Of a stretch of 33,237 bases of DNA, positions 1 through 7,230 are shown one piece after another (positions within the stretch are counted from its first letter, which is position 1; every line of letters begins with the position of its first letter). The position numbers and the translations under genes are program-made. The stretch is from Leptolyngbyaceae cyanobacterium M33_DOE_097. GTDB lineage: Bacteria > Cyanobacteriota > Cyanobacteriia > Leptolyngbyales > Leptolyngbyaceae. Location: assembly GCA_015296075.1 (NCBI GenBank), contig DVDV01000185.1:1-33237 (forward strand). Direction: 5' to 3'. The notes beneath the pieces are model-generated. The model was given only the letters and a program-made list of their open reading frames with translations, had not been told where the DNA came from and did not search any database.

Positions 1-138
1 TAAAGTCTGTGGAGCGAACATAAGACCTGATAGGCATGAGTCTAAAGGGCAGTTGCGAAAGTCCAGTAATGGAAAGAAACAGAAACCTAAGTCGTGAGTC
101 TTAGGAATCCCACTCCTTTAGGGGTGGGAGGATGTCAA
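1..138 (+). mobile_element. Right end of an IS200/IS605-type (TnpB) insertion sequence
   Basis: The sequence ends in the typical subterminal hairpin of the IS200/IS605 group: CCCACTCC (109-116), loop TTTA, GGGGTGGG (121-128), then GGATGTCAA up to 138. The end falls where the reading frame of a TonB receptor on the minus strand loses its family resemblance, so this is an insertion junction. The transposase and/or tnpB genes would lie to the left, outside the window. The TAA at 1-3 could be the tnpB stop, but this cannot be verified here. The TCAA at 135-138 resembles the cleavage tetranucleotide known for IS608. The exact boundary is uncertain by a few bases. Confidence 0.78.
4..138 (+). ncRNA. 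Putative omega-RNA (reRNA) scaffold of a TnpB element
   Basis: In IS200/IS605 elements the transcript over the right end is the guide RNA scaffold for TnpB. Here the segment folds into consecutive stems: AGAC/GTCT (23-26 with 40-43), CCTAAG/CTTAGG (86-91 with 100-105, 8-nt loop) and the terminal CCCACTCC/GGGGTGGG stem (109-116 with 121-128, one G-U pair). The guide would be the 15-20 bases just outside the element, starting near 139, which are receptor-gene sequence. The scaffold role is established for the family; that this copy is active is inference, because tnpB is not in view. Confidence 0.65.
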
Positions 139-376
139 CTGCCGTGCTTAGCGTAATTTCCAGCCCAATATCTGTCAAATCAATACTGACGCCTGTGACT
201 GGAACAGTCTCCGCCTCGATTTGAGCAATCCATTCCTTTACAGTGGTGGCAGGGCGATCGCGGCGATCCATCGGAGCCTTTTGGGTTTTAGGTTGTTCCC
301 CAAACTCCACAGCCCAACTCGCCTGAGCAACCACTAATGATGTCAAGCCTAACAACCAAAGTGTCATCCGATTCAT
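137..376 (-). pseudogene. N-terminal fragment of a TonB-dependent siderophore receptor (AMIN type), cut by an IS
   Basis: Starting at the ATG at 374-376 (MNRMTLW), the fragment has a signal peptide (hydrophobic LLGLTSLVVAQ followed by ASWAVE) and then the segment VKEWIAQIEAETVPVTGV. Cyanobacterial siderophore receptors commonly carry such an AMIN domain before the plug. Homology stops after GLEITLSTA at the insertion-sequence end. The plug and beta-barrel (normally several hundred residues) are absent from the window and may lie on the far side of the element or be lost. An open frame extends upstream to 409 from a weaker start. The neighbouring PchR-like regulator and exbB/exbD/tonB genes support the identification. 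Confidence 0.75.
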
Positions 377-471
377 TTGTCGATCCTTCACACCTAAAAT
401 CTGGAGCAATCAGTTAGGAACTTTTCTCAACTGCTATGGATCAGATGGTAAGACGAGTTTGTCATCGATAC

Positions 472-509
472 TTTGTTGAAACGGAATTCTTGTTTGTTGA
501 AACGGAATT
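472..509. promoter_or_regulatory. 21-bp-period direct repeat, candidate AraC/PchR operator
   Basis: TTTGTTGAAACGGAATT occurs at 472-488 and again, exactly, at 493-509. The two copies are offset by 21 bp, two helical turns. The pair lies about 100-135 bp upstream of the receptor start (376) and between that gene and the AraC-type regulator gene. AraC-family dimers bind direct repeats of about this spacing. PchR-type regulators control adjacent TonB receptor genes, so this is the natural operator candidate. The repeat is seen; the binding role is inferred. Confidence 0.45.
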
Positions 510-634
510 TTTCGCAAATACTGATGACATCAAAATCAACACACAACAAGATAATAAAGACTCGCCCAGAACAGGCCGCGTCTCTCAAAGAGAATGCCTC
601 TGGAACTATCAACTACGACTCAACTGTTTATTTG

Positions 635-1633
635 TTAAGCTCCTACTTTGCCCCCTTGCATGGCCCGTGGGCTAACGCCGTACCGTTTGCGGAAAGCAGA
701 ACTGAAAGCAGAAAGATTCGTGTATCCAACCGTTTGGGCGATCGCCGTGACCGAGTGTTGATTTTCGAGTAAGAGCGATCGTGCTTGTTCCATCCGGCAC
801 TGATGTAAATAGCCAAACACCGTTATGCCAAATACTTGCTTAAATCCTCGTTTTAACGTGCAGTCGTTTAAGCCAACTTGTCGCGCCAGGGTTAGCAGGG
901 AGGGGGGATGATCTAACTGGTTTAAAAGAATTTCTCTGGCCTGATGAATCCGATCAATATCTACAACTGCTAGCGTAGGAGACGGTTGAGATAGCGCATC
1001 ATCTGCATGAACCTGGTCTAACCATAAAGCGAGCACTTCCACTGATTTACTCTCTAAATACATTTGCTTAATCACACCCTGGTAAGGGCAGTCGAGCATT
1101 TGCTGAAGTGCGACCTGCATCGCAGGTGTAATTGAGCGAACAGGCGAGAAGGGCGTTGACTCATCTCGTTCTAACATTCGCTGCAATTCAGTGGGTAAGA
1201 CATCAATTTGATCGCCCACTAGAGTTTTTAAGCCTTCCGGTTCTAAGTGAATATCAACTTCTATGGTCGTGGTGTAACCTAACCCTTCAACATTTCCACC
1301 AGGCGTAATCAACCCAGCTAACAAGTGCTGCCCCTGGCTGATCTGAACCCCACCTGGTAGTCGAACAGTGGATGACAGGGCAAACATCCATTCTAAATAA
1401 CCCGTTTCTTCAGCTGGAACTCGATCCATGACTAAATCATCCCTAAGCTGATAGCGATGAAAAGTCAGATCAATTCCATTTCTAAGCTCAATGTCTCGCT
1501 TGTAGCCTTTTCCTAAAATCGACGGGCAAATTGCAACGCGATCGCCGGCATCTTGTGGATCGGCTTGTTGAGCTTGTTGACGGCTAATTTGCCACAGGTG
1601 ACCACAAACATCTCCAGGAAGAACATTGACCAT
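635..1633 (-). CDS. AraC-family transcriptional regulator, PchR-like
   Basis: A 332-residue protein if started at the ATG at 1631-1633; an in-frame TTG at 1705 would add 24 residues. The N-terminal two thirds is the sensor part typical of cyanobacterial PchR-like proteins (WQISRQQAQQ near the start; GKGYKRDIELRNGIDL; HRYQLRDDL). The last ~100 residues form the double helix-turn-helix of the AraC/XylS family, with LARQVGLNDCTLKRGFKQVF as the first helix pair and VTAIAQTVGYTNLSAFSSAF as the second, ending RYGVSPRAM. Such regulators sense a ferric siderophore and control the neighbouring receptor gene. Here the receptor lies downstream on the same strand and is broken by an insertion sequence. 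The ABC ATPase gene diverges from it. Confidence 0.88.
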   Translation of the reverse strand: MVNVLPGDVCGHLWQISRQQAQQADPQDAGDRVAICPSILGKGYKRDIELRNGIDLTFHRYQLRDDLVMDRVPAEETGYLEWMFALSSTVRLPGGVQISQGQHLLAGLITPGGNVEGLGYTTTIEVDIHLEPEGLKTLVGDQIDVLPTELQRMLERDESTPFSPVRSITPAMQVALQQMLDCPYQGVIKQMYLESKSVEVLALWLDQVHADDALSQPSPTLAVVDIDRIHQAREILLNQLDHPPSLLTLARQVGLNDCTLKRGFKQVFGITVFGYLHQCRMEQARSLLLENQHSVTAIAQTVGYTNLSAFSSAFRKRYGVSPRAMQGGKVGA

Positions 1634-1837
1634 ACTAGGGTTATAGCCAAGAGAGAATCTATCAAAATACTGAAGTAGACTATCACAAATGAGAATAACT
1701 GGCAACAGAAAAGTTGTCGGTTCCTGTCAATGCTAAGCTATGACAGACCTGGTAAACCAGCTCCTTGAACAAAAGCTTCCCATAAAGGCAGGAATCTGAT
1801 TAAGATAAAGTTGGCTTTGCTATTGAAAATACTTCTC

Positions 1838-2659
1838 ATGTCTATCTCGCCTGCTCTCACGACTCATGACCTGACGTTGGCCTATGAAAACACGGTGATT
1901 GTTCAAGATTTGACTTTAGCAATTCCATCCGGCCAAATTACGGTGTTAGTGGGTGCAAATGGATGCGGAAAATCAACATTGCTGCGCGGTTTGGCACGAC
2001 TTTTGAAACCTACGCGCGGAGCCGTGTACTTGGATGGGAAGTCAATCTTGCAGCGCTCAACCAAATCGGTTGCTCAACAGTTAGGCTTACTTCCACAAAG
2101 CCCTGTAGCCCCTGAAGGGTTAACCGTTAAAGACTTGGTGGCACAAGGACGCTACCCCTATCAAAATTGGATGCAGCAGTGGTCATCTCAAGACGAGAAA
2201 TACGTGCGGCAAGCCCTAGAAACAACTGATTTAGTGGAACTGAGCGATCGCCCCCTCGATACGCTTTCAGGCGGGCAGCGTCAACGCGCCTGGATTGCAA
2301 TGGCACTAGCCCAAAATACCGAAATTCTTTTGTTAGATGAGCCGACAACGTTTCTAGATTTGGCACACCAAATTGATGTCTTAGATTTGCTCTATGAGCT
2401 GAATCAGAGGCAAGGACGCACGATTGTGATGGTACTCCACGACTTAAATCATGCCTGCCGTTATGCTGACTATTTAGTTGCGATCAAGCAAGGCCGAATC
2501 TTTGCTGCCGGTGAACCTAAAGCAGTTATTACAGAAGATACAATGCAAGCTGTGTTTGGCTTAAATTGTCGGATCTACTCTGACCCCATTACAGGTACAC
2601 CAATGTGTATCCCAATTGGGGCAAAATCAGCCCCAAAAGATACTTACTCAACTCTATAA
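1838..2659 (+). CDS. ABC transporter ATP-binding protein, FecE/FepC-like (ferric siderophore or haem import)
   Basis: A 273-residue nucleotide-binding subunit from the ATG at 1838; an in-frame TTG at 1811 is possible but lacks support. It shows Walker [10 protein letters not shown] (residues 39-47), Q-loop LPQSP, signature LSGGQRQR (near 143), Walker [10 protein letters not shown] (near 165) and the H-loop [14 protein letters not shown] (His about 201). The last motif is characteristic of FecE/FepC/BtuD-type importers. It would power a permease that imports ferric siderophores across the inner membrane. Neither permease nor substrate-binding protein is encoded next to it, so it is an orphan ATPase here. 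GATTAAGATAAA just upstream (1798-1809) loosely resembles Fur hexamers, which is weak evidence. Confidence 0.9.
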   Translation: MSISPALTTHDLTLAYENTVIVQDLTLAIPSGQITVLVGANGCGKSTLLRGLARLLKPTRGAVYLDGKSILQRSTKSVAQQLGLLPQSPVAPEGLTVKDLVAQGRYPYQNWMQQWSSQDEKYVRQALETTDLVELSDRPLDTLSGGQRQRAWIAMALAQNTEILLLDEPTTFLDLAHQIDVLDLLYELNQRQGRTIVMVLHDLNHACRYADYLVAIKQGRIFAAGEPKAVITEDTMQAVFGLNCRIYSDPITGTPMCIPIGAKSAPKDTYSTL

Positions 2660-2815
2660 AAAGGTTCCGAGCATTGACCCTGAAAATCTGTAGTTAAGCG
2701 AACAGCTAATGGTCAGCATAAATCAGAGTAAGTTAGAAGTTATACCGATCAGAACTATTCACTAGACTTGATTTTAAGATAATCCTTGATAATAAACTGG
2801 TTCTACTCACATAGA

Positions 2816-2851
2816 ACTACTCTGAAGCATTATTTTTAACTTCAGAGTAGT
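2816..2851. terminator. 12-bp perfect inverted repeat between convergent genes, probable bidirectional terminator
   Basis: ACTACTCTGAAG (2816-2827) and CTTCAGAGTAGT (2840-2851) are exact reverse complements around a 12-base A/T-rich loop. The structure lies between the stop of the ABC ATPase gene (2659) and the stop of the convergent exbD gene (2909). No long T-tract follows on either strand, so it may be a weak or Rho-assisted terminator or an mRNA-stabilising hairpin. Confidence 0.55.
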
Positions 2852-2908
2852 CTCTCACTCAGAAATAATAGGGGTGACATTAAGGATAGGTAAGCCACAC
2901 TGAAAGAT

Positions 2909-3319
2909 TTAAGGCCGACGAGTTGCGATCGCCAAACGTGTACCAGGCACCTTGCGAATCACGTCCATCACCGAAATAACTTGCTCATGTTTAACAGCCC
3001 CATCCGCGTTGAGTACGACGGTTAATTCCTGACCGGGTTGTTTTTGCTGGCGTAAAGCTGCTTCTAAATTAGGAATTGCAACTGGTTCTCGATTTAGAGA
3101 AATGGCACCCTGCTGGTTAATTGTTAAAGTTGCTCGGCTCGTTTTTTGAGAAGTACTTGTTTGTGCCTTTGGTAAATTGACCGATAACCCTTCGAGTCGA
3201 GTTAAAAATAGAGTTGACATGATGAAAAATGCCAAAATTGAGAAGATCACATCGATCATCGGTGCAATATTAATTTGAGCCGGAATATCAGGTTCTTCAA
3301 TAACTCGACGGCGTGGCAT
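2909..3319 (-). CDS. exbD: Biopolymer transport protein ExbD
   Basis: The start is the ATG at 3317-3319, preceded by a strong GGAGGAG ribosome site, giving 136 residues. It has a short cytoplasmic N-terminus (MPRRRVIEEPDIPAQINIAP), then a single membrane helix beginning MIDVIFSILAFFIM that carries the conserved protonatable Asp, and a periplasmic domain ending in RKVPGTRLAIATRRP. ExbD forms with ExbB the proton-driven motor that energises TonB. Its start overlaps the end of exbB by 23 bp, so the two are translationally coupled. Length and topology are usual for the ExbD/TolR family. Confidence 0.93.
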   Translation of the reverse strand: MPRRRVIEEPDIPAQINIAPMIDVIFSILAFFIMSTLFLTRLEGLSVNLPKAQTSTSQKTSRATLTINQQGAISLNREPVAIPNLEAALRQQKQPGQELTVVLNADGAVKHEQVISVMDVIRKVPGTRLAIATRRP

Positions 3320-3956
3320 AACTCTCCTCCTTTCGTTTTTGGCGACGACGATACAGTAGCTCAGCTTCAGCCGCATATTCTTGAATGAGGGCGAGTTGTC
3401 GCTGGTAAAAGCCCCGAAACGTGTTTGCAAAAAATAACGTTCCCAAAGCAACAATGAGTCCAAAAGCGGTTGAAATCAGTGCTTCGCTGATCCCACCTGT
3501 GACGCCAACCGTCTGACTTGAACTCGCATCCCCAATCGTTAATGAGGCAAATGATTGAATAAGACCTAGTACCGTTCCTAACAGACCTAACAACGGTGAC
3601 AGGCTCACAATTGTGTCAAATACATTACTAAAACGCTTCAACACTGGAATCTCTGCCTGAATGGCCCCATCAATTGCTAATGAAAGTTCATCTGGCTCAG
3701 CATCTTCAAGCGAGAAAGCTTCCAGTAGAATTCGAGGAATTGGCAAATCCACATTCCGCTTTAGCTTTTCAACTGCAAGGTCAGGATCTTCGCGGTACAG
3801 TTGCAGACCTTGACGTACGACAGTATCTTGACGCCTGAGAACTTTTACCCAAAAGACAATGCGCTCGATAATTAGCGCGATCGCTACAATCGAAAAAGCA
3901 AGCAGTGGAATCCCTACAATTCCCGCTGCAACGACAAACTCACCGATTCTTTGCAT
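3297..3956 (-). CDS. exbB: MotA/TolQ/ExbB proton channel family protein (ExbB)
   Basis: A 219-residue membrane protein with an N-terminal helix (GIVGIPLLAFSIVAIALIIE), a cytoplasmic segment with the family's helical region, and two C-terminal helices: LSPLLGLLGTVLGLIQSF, a hallmark of ExbB/TolQ proteins, and ALISTAFGLIVALGTLFF. The tail is highly basic (YRRRQKRKEE). It is the pentameric channel partner of ExbD and uses the proton gradient to drive TonB. It is the first gene of the exbB-exbD pair and diverges from the small gene at 4006 with about 50 bp between them, so both promoters must lie in that short gap or overlap coding sequence. Confidence 0.94.
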   Translation of the reverse strand: MQRIGEFVVAAGIVGIPLLAFSIVAIALIIERIVFWVKVLRRQDTVVRQGLQLYREDPDLAVEKLKRNVDLPIPRILLEAFSLEDAEPDELSLAIDGAIQAEIPVLKRFSNVFDTIVSLSPLLGLLGTVLGLIQSFASLTIGDASSSQTVGVTGGISEALISTAFGLIVALGTLFFANTFRGFYQRQLALIQEYAAEAELLYRRRQKRKEESYATPSSY

Positions 3957-4005
3957 GAACTGTGCCTAACTTAAGAGAAATAAATATGAACCGTGGAGCT
4001 AAGGC

Positions 4006-4344
4006 ATGGAAAAGCGTTCCGTTGATATATCCACACAAATGGAACCCATAACAAATGTTGTTAACCGAATCCTTCAGCAAAATACTTTCAGCGAACGAAT
4101 GCACGCCACACTTGCCAATAGCCTGCCTAGCCTATCCATTGTTGAGACTAAGCTTAATGGGAATAGCTGTCAAGTAATTCGTCAGATCATTAAGATAGGA
4201 AAAGACTCAACGGCTGAACAACAACTCGAAATGGTTATTTGCAGGGCTAAAGGCGCGATCGCATGGAATCGACCTGATGAATCAAAACCATTGTTTACGA
4301 GCAATCGTGAGCAGTTACAGGCTGTATTTGCTCTGATTGCATAA
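4006..4344 (+). CDS. Small protein of unknown function between exbB and tonB
   Basis: A 112-residue soluble protein with no signal peptide or membrane segment. ATG at 4006, with GGAG about 10 bases upstream. I do not recognise the family. The sequence looks like one compact alpha/beta fold: an N-terminal helix (ITNVVNRILQQN), a strand-rich middle (LSIVETKLNGNSCQVIRQIIKIG), another strand (QLEMVICRAKGAIAW) and a C-terminal helix. It lies between the divergent exbBD pair and the co-directional tonB gene, which suggests a link with iron uptake or its control. That is inference from position only. Confidence 0.6.
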   Translation: MEKRSVDISTQMEPITNVVNRILQQNTFSERMHATLANSLPSLSIVETKLNGNSCQVIRQIIKIGKDSTAEQQLEMVICRAKGAIAWNRPDESKPLFTSNREQLQAVFALIA

Positions 4345-4459
4345 AATAAATTTGATTTTTTCTGGTGGAATTCCTAACTAAAAAGTAGCTTACCCCTATT
4401 ATTTGAGAATAACTTGCAGTAGAATAACCTTGACTCATCAGCCCCTTGGAACAGGTATC

Positions 4460-5974
4460 ATGCATCGTGCTTCAATTGCGACCCACCAACGCCTTAAAGA
4501 GCGCCGTGCTTTGCGGCTTTTCCTGGTAGGCAGTTTGACGGCTTCTGCTTTGCTCCACGCACTGACTCTGATGGCGCAAATTCGTCCACTGCAGAGTGAT
4601 CTGGAAAACATACCTGAAACCGAAATTGTAATTGAGGAACCCGAAACGGTATCCGATCCCCTTAGCAAGGCAGGAAACAGAGGTGGTGATGGACGAGCCA
4701 AACTTGCAGCACGGGCTTCAGCATCCTCTCCTGCTCGACCCGTGGCACCTCCTCCACCTGTATCAGAGACTTTACCGCAACCTGTTGCTGAGCCTCCTGT
4801 CGAACCTGAGATTCAAGAAGCTGAAATTCAACCTGAGCGATTAGAAAAGATAAAGCCAGAGCCAACCCCTCTGGCTAAACAGCCCGAGTCACCAAAGCCT
4901 GTGCCCAGTCCGCAGGCGACTGCGAGTCCAACTCCAGACCTACCTACTCCTACAGCTACAAACTCATCCCAAGGTAGTACTTCGTCAACTCAAGAGTCGC
5001 CGTTAAAACTGGGGGATAACTTAGGCAATAGTTCCGATCGCCCTGGAATCTTCAATAATTCTGGTACAGGGCTAGAAGTGGGGCCTGGAAAAGGCGATAC
5101 GGGTGCTGTTGGTAGCAGTAACTCGCCAGGAGAGGGGACTCCAGCTAAGGCACCTGCTCCTGCCGTTGATGCCGTAGCAGCCGTTAAGAAACCAGAAGTT
5201 GTTCCTGCTCAAAAGCCAACTGGAACTAATAAACCGACTTGTGTTAGCTGCCCCAAACCGAACTTTAAAGGACGCGAAGGAAGTGCGCGTGTCACGTATG
5301 ACATTGATGCGAGTGGAAATGTCATTAATGTGCGGTTGCGCAAGTCAAGCGGCAACCCTGAAGTGGATCGTGCAGCGCTGGAAGCCGTACAACGATGGAA
5401 GTTTAAACCTTCAGCGGAAGGGTATCGCAATGCACGCCAACGATTAACGTTTGAAGAGGATGGCTCTAAGTTTCAACGCGAACAACAGCGGCGACGCGAA
5501 CAGGATGCAGAAAAACGACGCTTGGCTGAGCAACAACGACAGCAACGAGAAGCGGCTGAGCGCGATCGCCAGGAAGCAGAGCAGCGATCGCGACCGACAG
5601 CAAGCGAACCACCCGCACCCATCAAACCACAAGCGCCTGAGAAACCGTCTAAGCCTGTCGCACCTGCGCCTAAACCCGCGCCAGAAGCACCAGCAGCAAC
5701 GAGTGAACCGCGATCTCCAGAACCGGAGAAGCCAAAGCCGCCAGTTGCCCCTAAGCCAGTTGAGTCGAGTGAGCCTGTTAAACCTAAACCCGAACGGGCT
5801 GCACCCCCCCCTGTTAGGACATCTCCCCGTGTAAGGCGACGTCCTGCGGCTCCTACACCAGTGCGCATTCGTCCTGTGGTACCTGCGCCTGCGCCTGCAC
5901 GCCCCCCCGCACCTGCACCTGCACCTGCAGCAGAGCCTGCACCGACTAAGCCCGAAAGCGGCGCTGAAAATTGA
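4460..5974 (+). CDS. tonB: TonB-family energy transducer with an extended C-terminus
   Basis: From the ATG at 4460 (MHRASIAT) the protein has 504 residues; an in-frame TTG at 4403 is less likely. Order of parts: a short basic N-terminus, one membrane helix (about 19-41) carrying an SxxxH motif (S29, H33) like the one TonB uses to contact ExbBD, and a Pro/Glu-rich periplasmic stretch to about 260. Next is the TonB C-terminal domain at about 261-335 (PKPNFKGREGSARVTYDID; RAALEAVQRWKFKPS). Unlike classical TonB it continues: a charged Arg/Gln/Glu coiled coil (about 336-375), then about 125 residues rich in Pro, Ala and Lys. C8 and C7 tracts occur in that tail. It would link ExbBD to outer-membrane receptors. 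Confidence 0.88.
   Translation: MHRASIATHQRLKERRALRLFLVGSLTASALLHALTLMAQIRPLQSDLENIPETEIVIEEPETVSDPLSKAGNRGGDGRAKLAARASASSPARPVAPPPPVSETLPQPVAEPPVEPEIQEAEIQPERLEKIKPEPTPLAKQPESPKPVPSPQATASPTPDLPTPTATNSSQGSTSSTQESPLKLGDNLGNSSDRPGIFNNSGTGLEVGPGKGDTGAVGSSNSPGEGTPAKAPAPAVDAVAAVKKPEVVPAQKPTGTNKPTCVSCPKPNFKGREGSARVTYDIDASGNVINVRLRKSSGNPEVDRAALEAVQRWKFKPSAEGYRNARQRLTFEEDGSKFQREQQRRREQDAEKRRLAEQQRQQREAAERDRQEAEQRSRPTASEPPAPIKPQAPEKPSKPVAPAPKPAPEAPAATSEPRSPEPEKPKPPVAPKPVESSEPVKPKPERAAPPPVRTSPRVRRRPAAPTPVRIRPVVPAPAPARPPAPAPAPAAEPAPTKPESGAEN
5880..5945 (+). repeat. Low-complexity GC(A/G)CCT hexamer repeats with a C7 tract in the tonB tail
   Basis: The 3' part of tonB contains degenerate hexamer repeats encoding Pro-Ala, interrupted by a run of seven C at 5902-5908. 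A run of eight C lies slightly upstream at 5804-5811. These are slippage-prone sequences inside a coding region, located after the conserved TonB domain. Confidence 0.7.
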
Positions 5975-6385
5975 GCAGAGAAAGCCTTCATAATACTGTT
6001 TGGATGTGGAACGATTGCGTTGAATTGAAAGCGATCGCTCCACTTTCATTACACTCTTTAGAGTGTATCGATTTCGACATTGGTGTTTTTCTTGCTATCT
6101 CTAAACCGTTAAAGTCTAAGGGATTCGCAAACAATTAAGTCCCCAGTGTTGGAGCCTTCTGTGGTAGTGGTTTGGCATGTCAAACTTCTATAGTGGGATG
6201 ACATTTACCTGCAAATCCCTAAGGTCATTTCTTCTCGCTAAATACATGACTATCGCCTGCATCTGGTTTAGTGATCTAACACAGATTATTTAGCTGATTT
6301 TCACTTTTTATTGCCTTAAGTGGTCGATTTAAAGTTAACCGATATAATAACTTGATGACAATTAAGCAATATAAAAGGAGCTTCT
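5975..6385. terminator. Intergenic region tonB-ferritin with two hairpins and a -10-like element
   Basis: No gene is seen. Hairpin 1 pairs GTGGAACGATTGC (6006-6018) with GCGATCGCTCCAC (6031-6043), with one mismatch and one wobble pair. Hairpin 2 is ACACTC-TTTA-GAGTGT (6051-6066). Together they probably end the tonB transcript, although no clear T-tract follows. Upstream of the ferritin gene, TATAAT at 6343-6348 is a plausible -10 box, about 40 bases before the ATG; no good -35 at normal spacing is visible. Confidence 0.45.
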
Positions 6386-6919
6386 ATGCTGTCACAAGCA
6401 ATGATTGATCGGTTAAACGAACAGATCAATTTAGAAATGTTTTCATCTCACCTGTATCTGCAAATGAGTTCCTGGTGTGCCTATAAAGCTTTAGATGGTT
6501 GTGCCACGTTCCTGAGTCAACATGCGACTGAGGAGATGACACATATGCAACGGCTGATCAGTTACCTTCAAGAAACGGGGGCTTTGGCGATCGTTGGCGG
6601 CATGGAAGCTCCACCGAGAGAATTTAACTCTTTGCAGGAAATGTTTGAGAAGATTTACGCACACGAACAGTTTATTACAGGCAAGATCAATAACCTGGTG
6701 CATCTTGCTACTACTGAGTCCGATTATTCCACGGTGCAATTTCTTCAATGGTATGTTGCAGAACAACACCAGGAAGAATTTTTATTCAAAGGAATTCTCG
6801 ACAAAATCAAGCTAATTGGGACAGAAGGACAAGGGCTTTTCTTTATTGACCGCGAAGTTGCAACACTAGCAGCCAACAAAGGAAAGGAAACAACATCTAT
6901 GTCACCTGCTGAAGCGTAA
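6386..6919 (+). CDS. Non-haem bacterial ferritin (FtnA-like)
   Basis: A 177-residue four-helix-bundle iron-storage protein. All ferroxidase-centre residues known from E. coli FtnA appear at the same numbering: E17, Y24, E50, H53, E94, Q127 and E130. It oxidises Fe(II) and stores the ferric mineral in a 24-subunit cytoplasmic shell. The ATG at 6386 is preceded by AAGGAG at a good distance. The C-terminal tail (KGKETTSMSPAEA) is variable, as usual. Its place directly after the TonB/ExbBD genes makes this an uptake-plus-storage iron locus. There is no haem-binding Met as in bacterioferritin dimers, and length and motifs favour ferritin over Dps. Confidence 0.95.
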   Translation: MLSQAMIDRLNEQINLEMFSSHLYLQMSSWCAYKALDGCATFLSQHATEEMTHMQRLISYLQETGALAIVGGMEAPPREFNSLQEMFEKIYAHEQFITGKINNLVHLATTESDYSTVQFLQWYVAEQHQEEFLFKGILDKIKLIGTEGQGLFFIDREVATLAANKGKETTSMSPAEA

Positions 6920-7043
6920 TTGAACCAGAGTTTGTTAAATGATCATTCTCTAGAATACTGACAAAGTACTTTATGAGAAATAATCGGAAATGAATGAGAA
7001 GACAATATTTTGTCAAAGATGATTACTGATTGGATCCTCCTGG

Positions 7044-7067
7044 ATTGAGCTTCCTTATTCGCTCAAT
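7044..7067 (+). terminator. Hairpin downstream of ferritin
   Basis: ATTGAGC (7044-7050) and GCTCAAT (7061-7067) form a perfect 7-bp stem with a 10-base loop, followed by TTGTCC. It lies about 125 bp after the ferritin stop and probably ends that transcript. The rest of the roughly 310-base gap (6920-7230) holds no gene; TATAAT at 7097-7102 may be part of a promoter for the next gene, but no well-spaced -35 is visible. Confidence 0.4.
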
Positions 7068-7230
7068 TTGTCCTGCTTCTACTCTGTATTTACGCCTATA
7101 ATAGGACGGTGTCATCGAGATATCTGTTTAAGGTAGAAGAGTCTACTAAGTAGCGCAGTATTGCCTACACCATCAAGCTGCTTGAGGTTAAGTAGGCGAT
7201 CGCGACTATTAGTGAATGGGAGGAAATAAA

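Noticed and set aside
427-772. Short overlapping open frames on both strands between the receptor and the regulator
   Set aside because: Composition is not protein-like, they overlap the direct repeat and the 3' end of the regulator gene, and have no convincing starts.
1634-1837. Fur-box-like hexamers (ATGAGAATAA; GATTAAGATAAA) between the regulator and ABC ATPase genes
   Set aside because: Each matches the consensus only partly and such A/T-rich matches are common by chance; mentioned in the ATPase entry but not called as a site.
5444-6049. Long minus-strand open frames opposite the tonB tail, rich in Arg/Cys or Gly/Ala
   Set aside because: They are mirror images of Pro/Ala/Lys-rich tonB codons, with extreme composition and no ribosome site; the plus-strand TonB domain fixes the true frame.
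7097-7102. TATAAT as a promoter of the DJ-1/PfpI gene
   Set aside because: No -35 element at 16-18 bp spacing is visible and it lies about 130 bp from the start, so it is not called as a separate feature.
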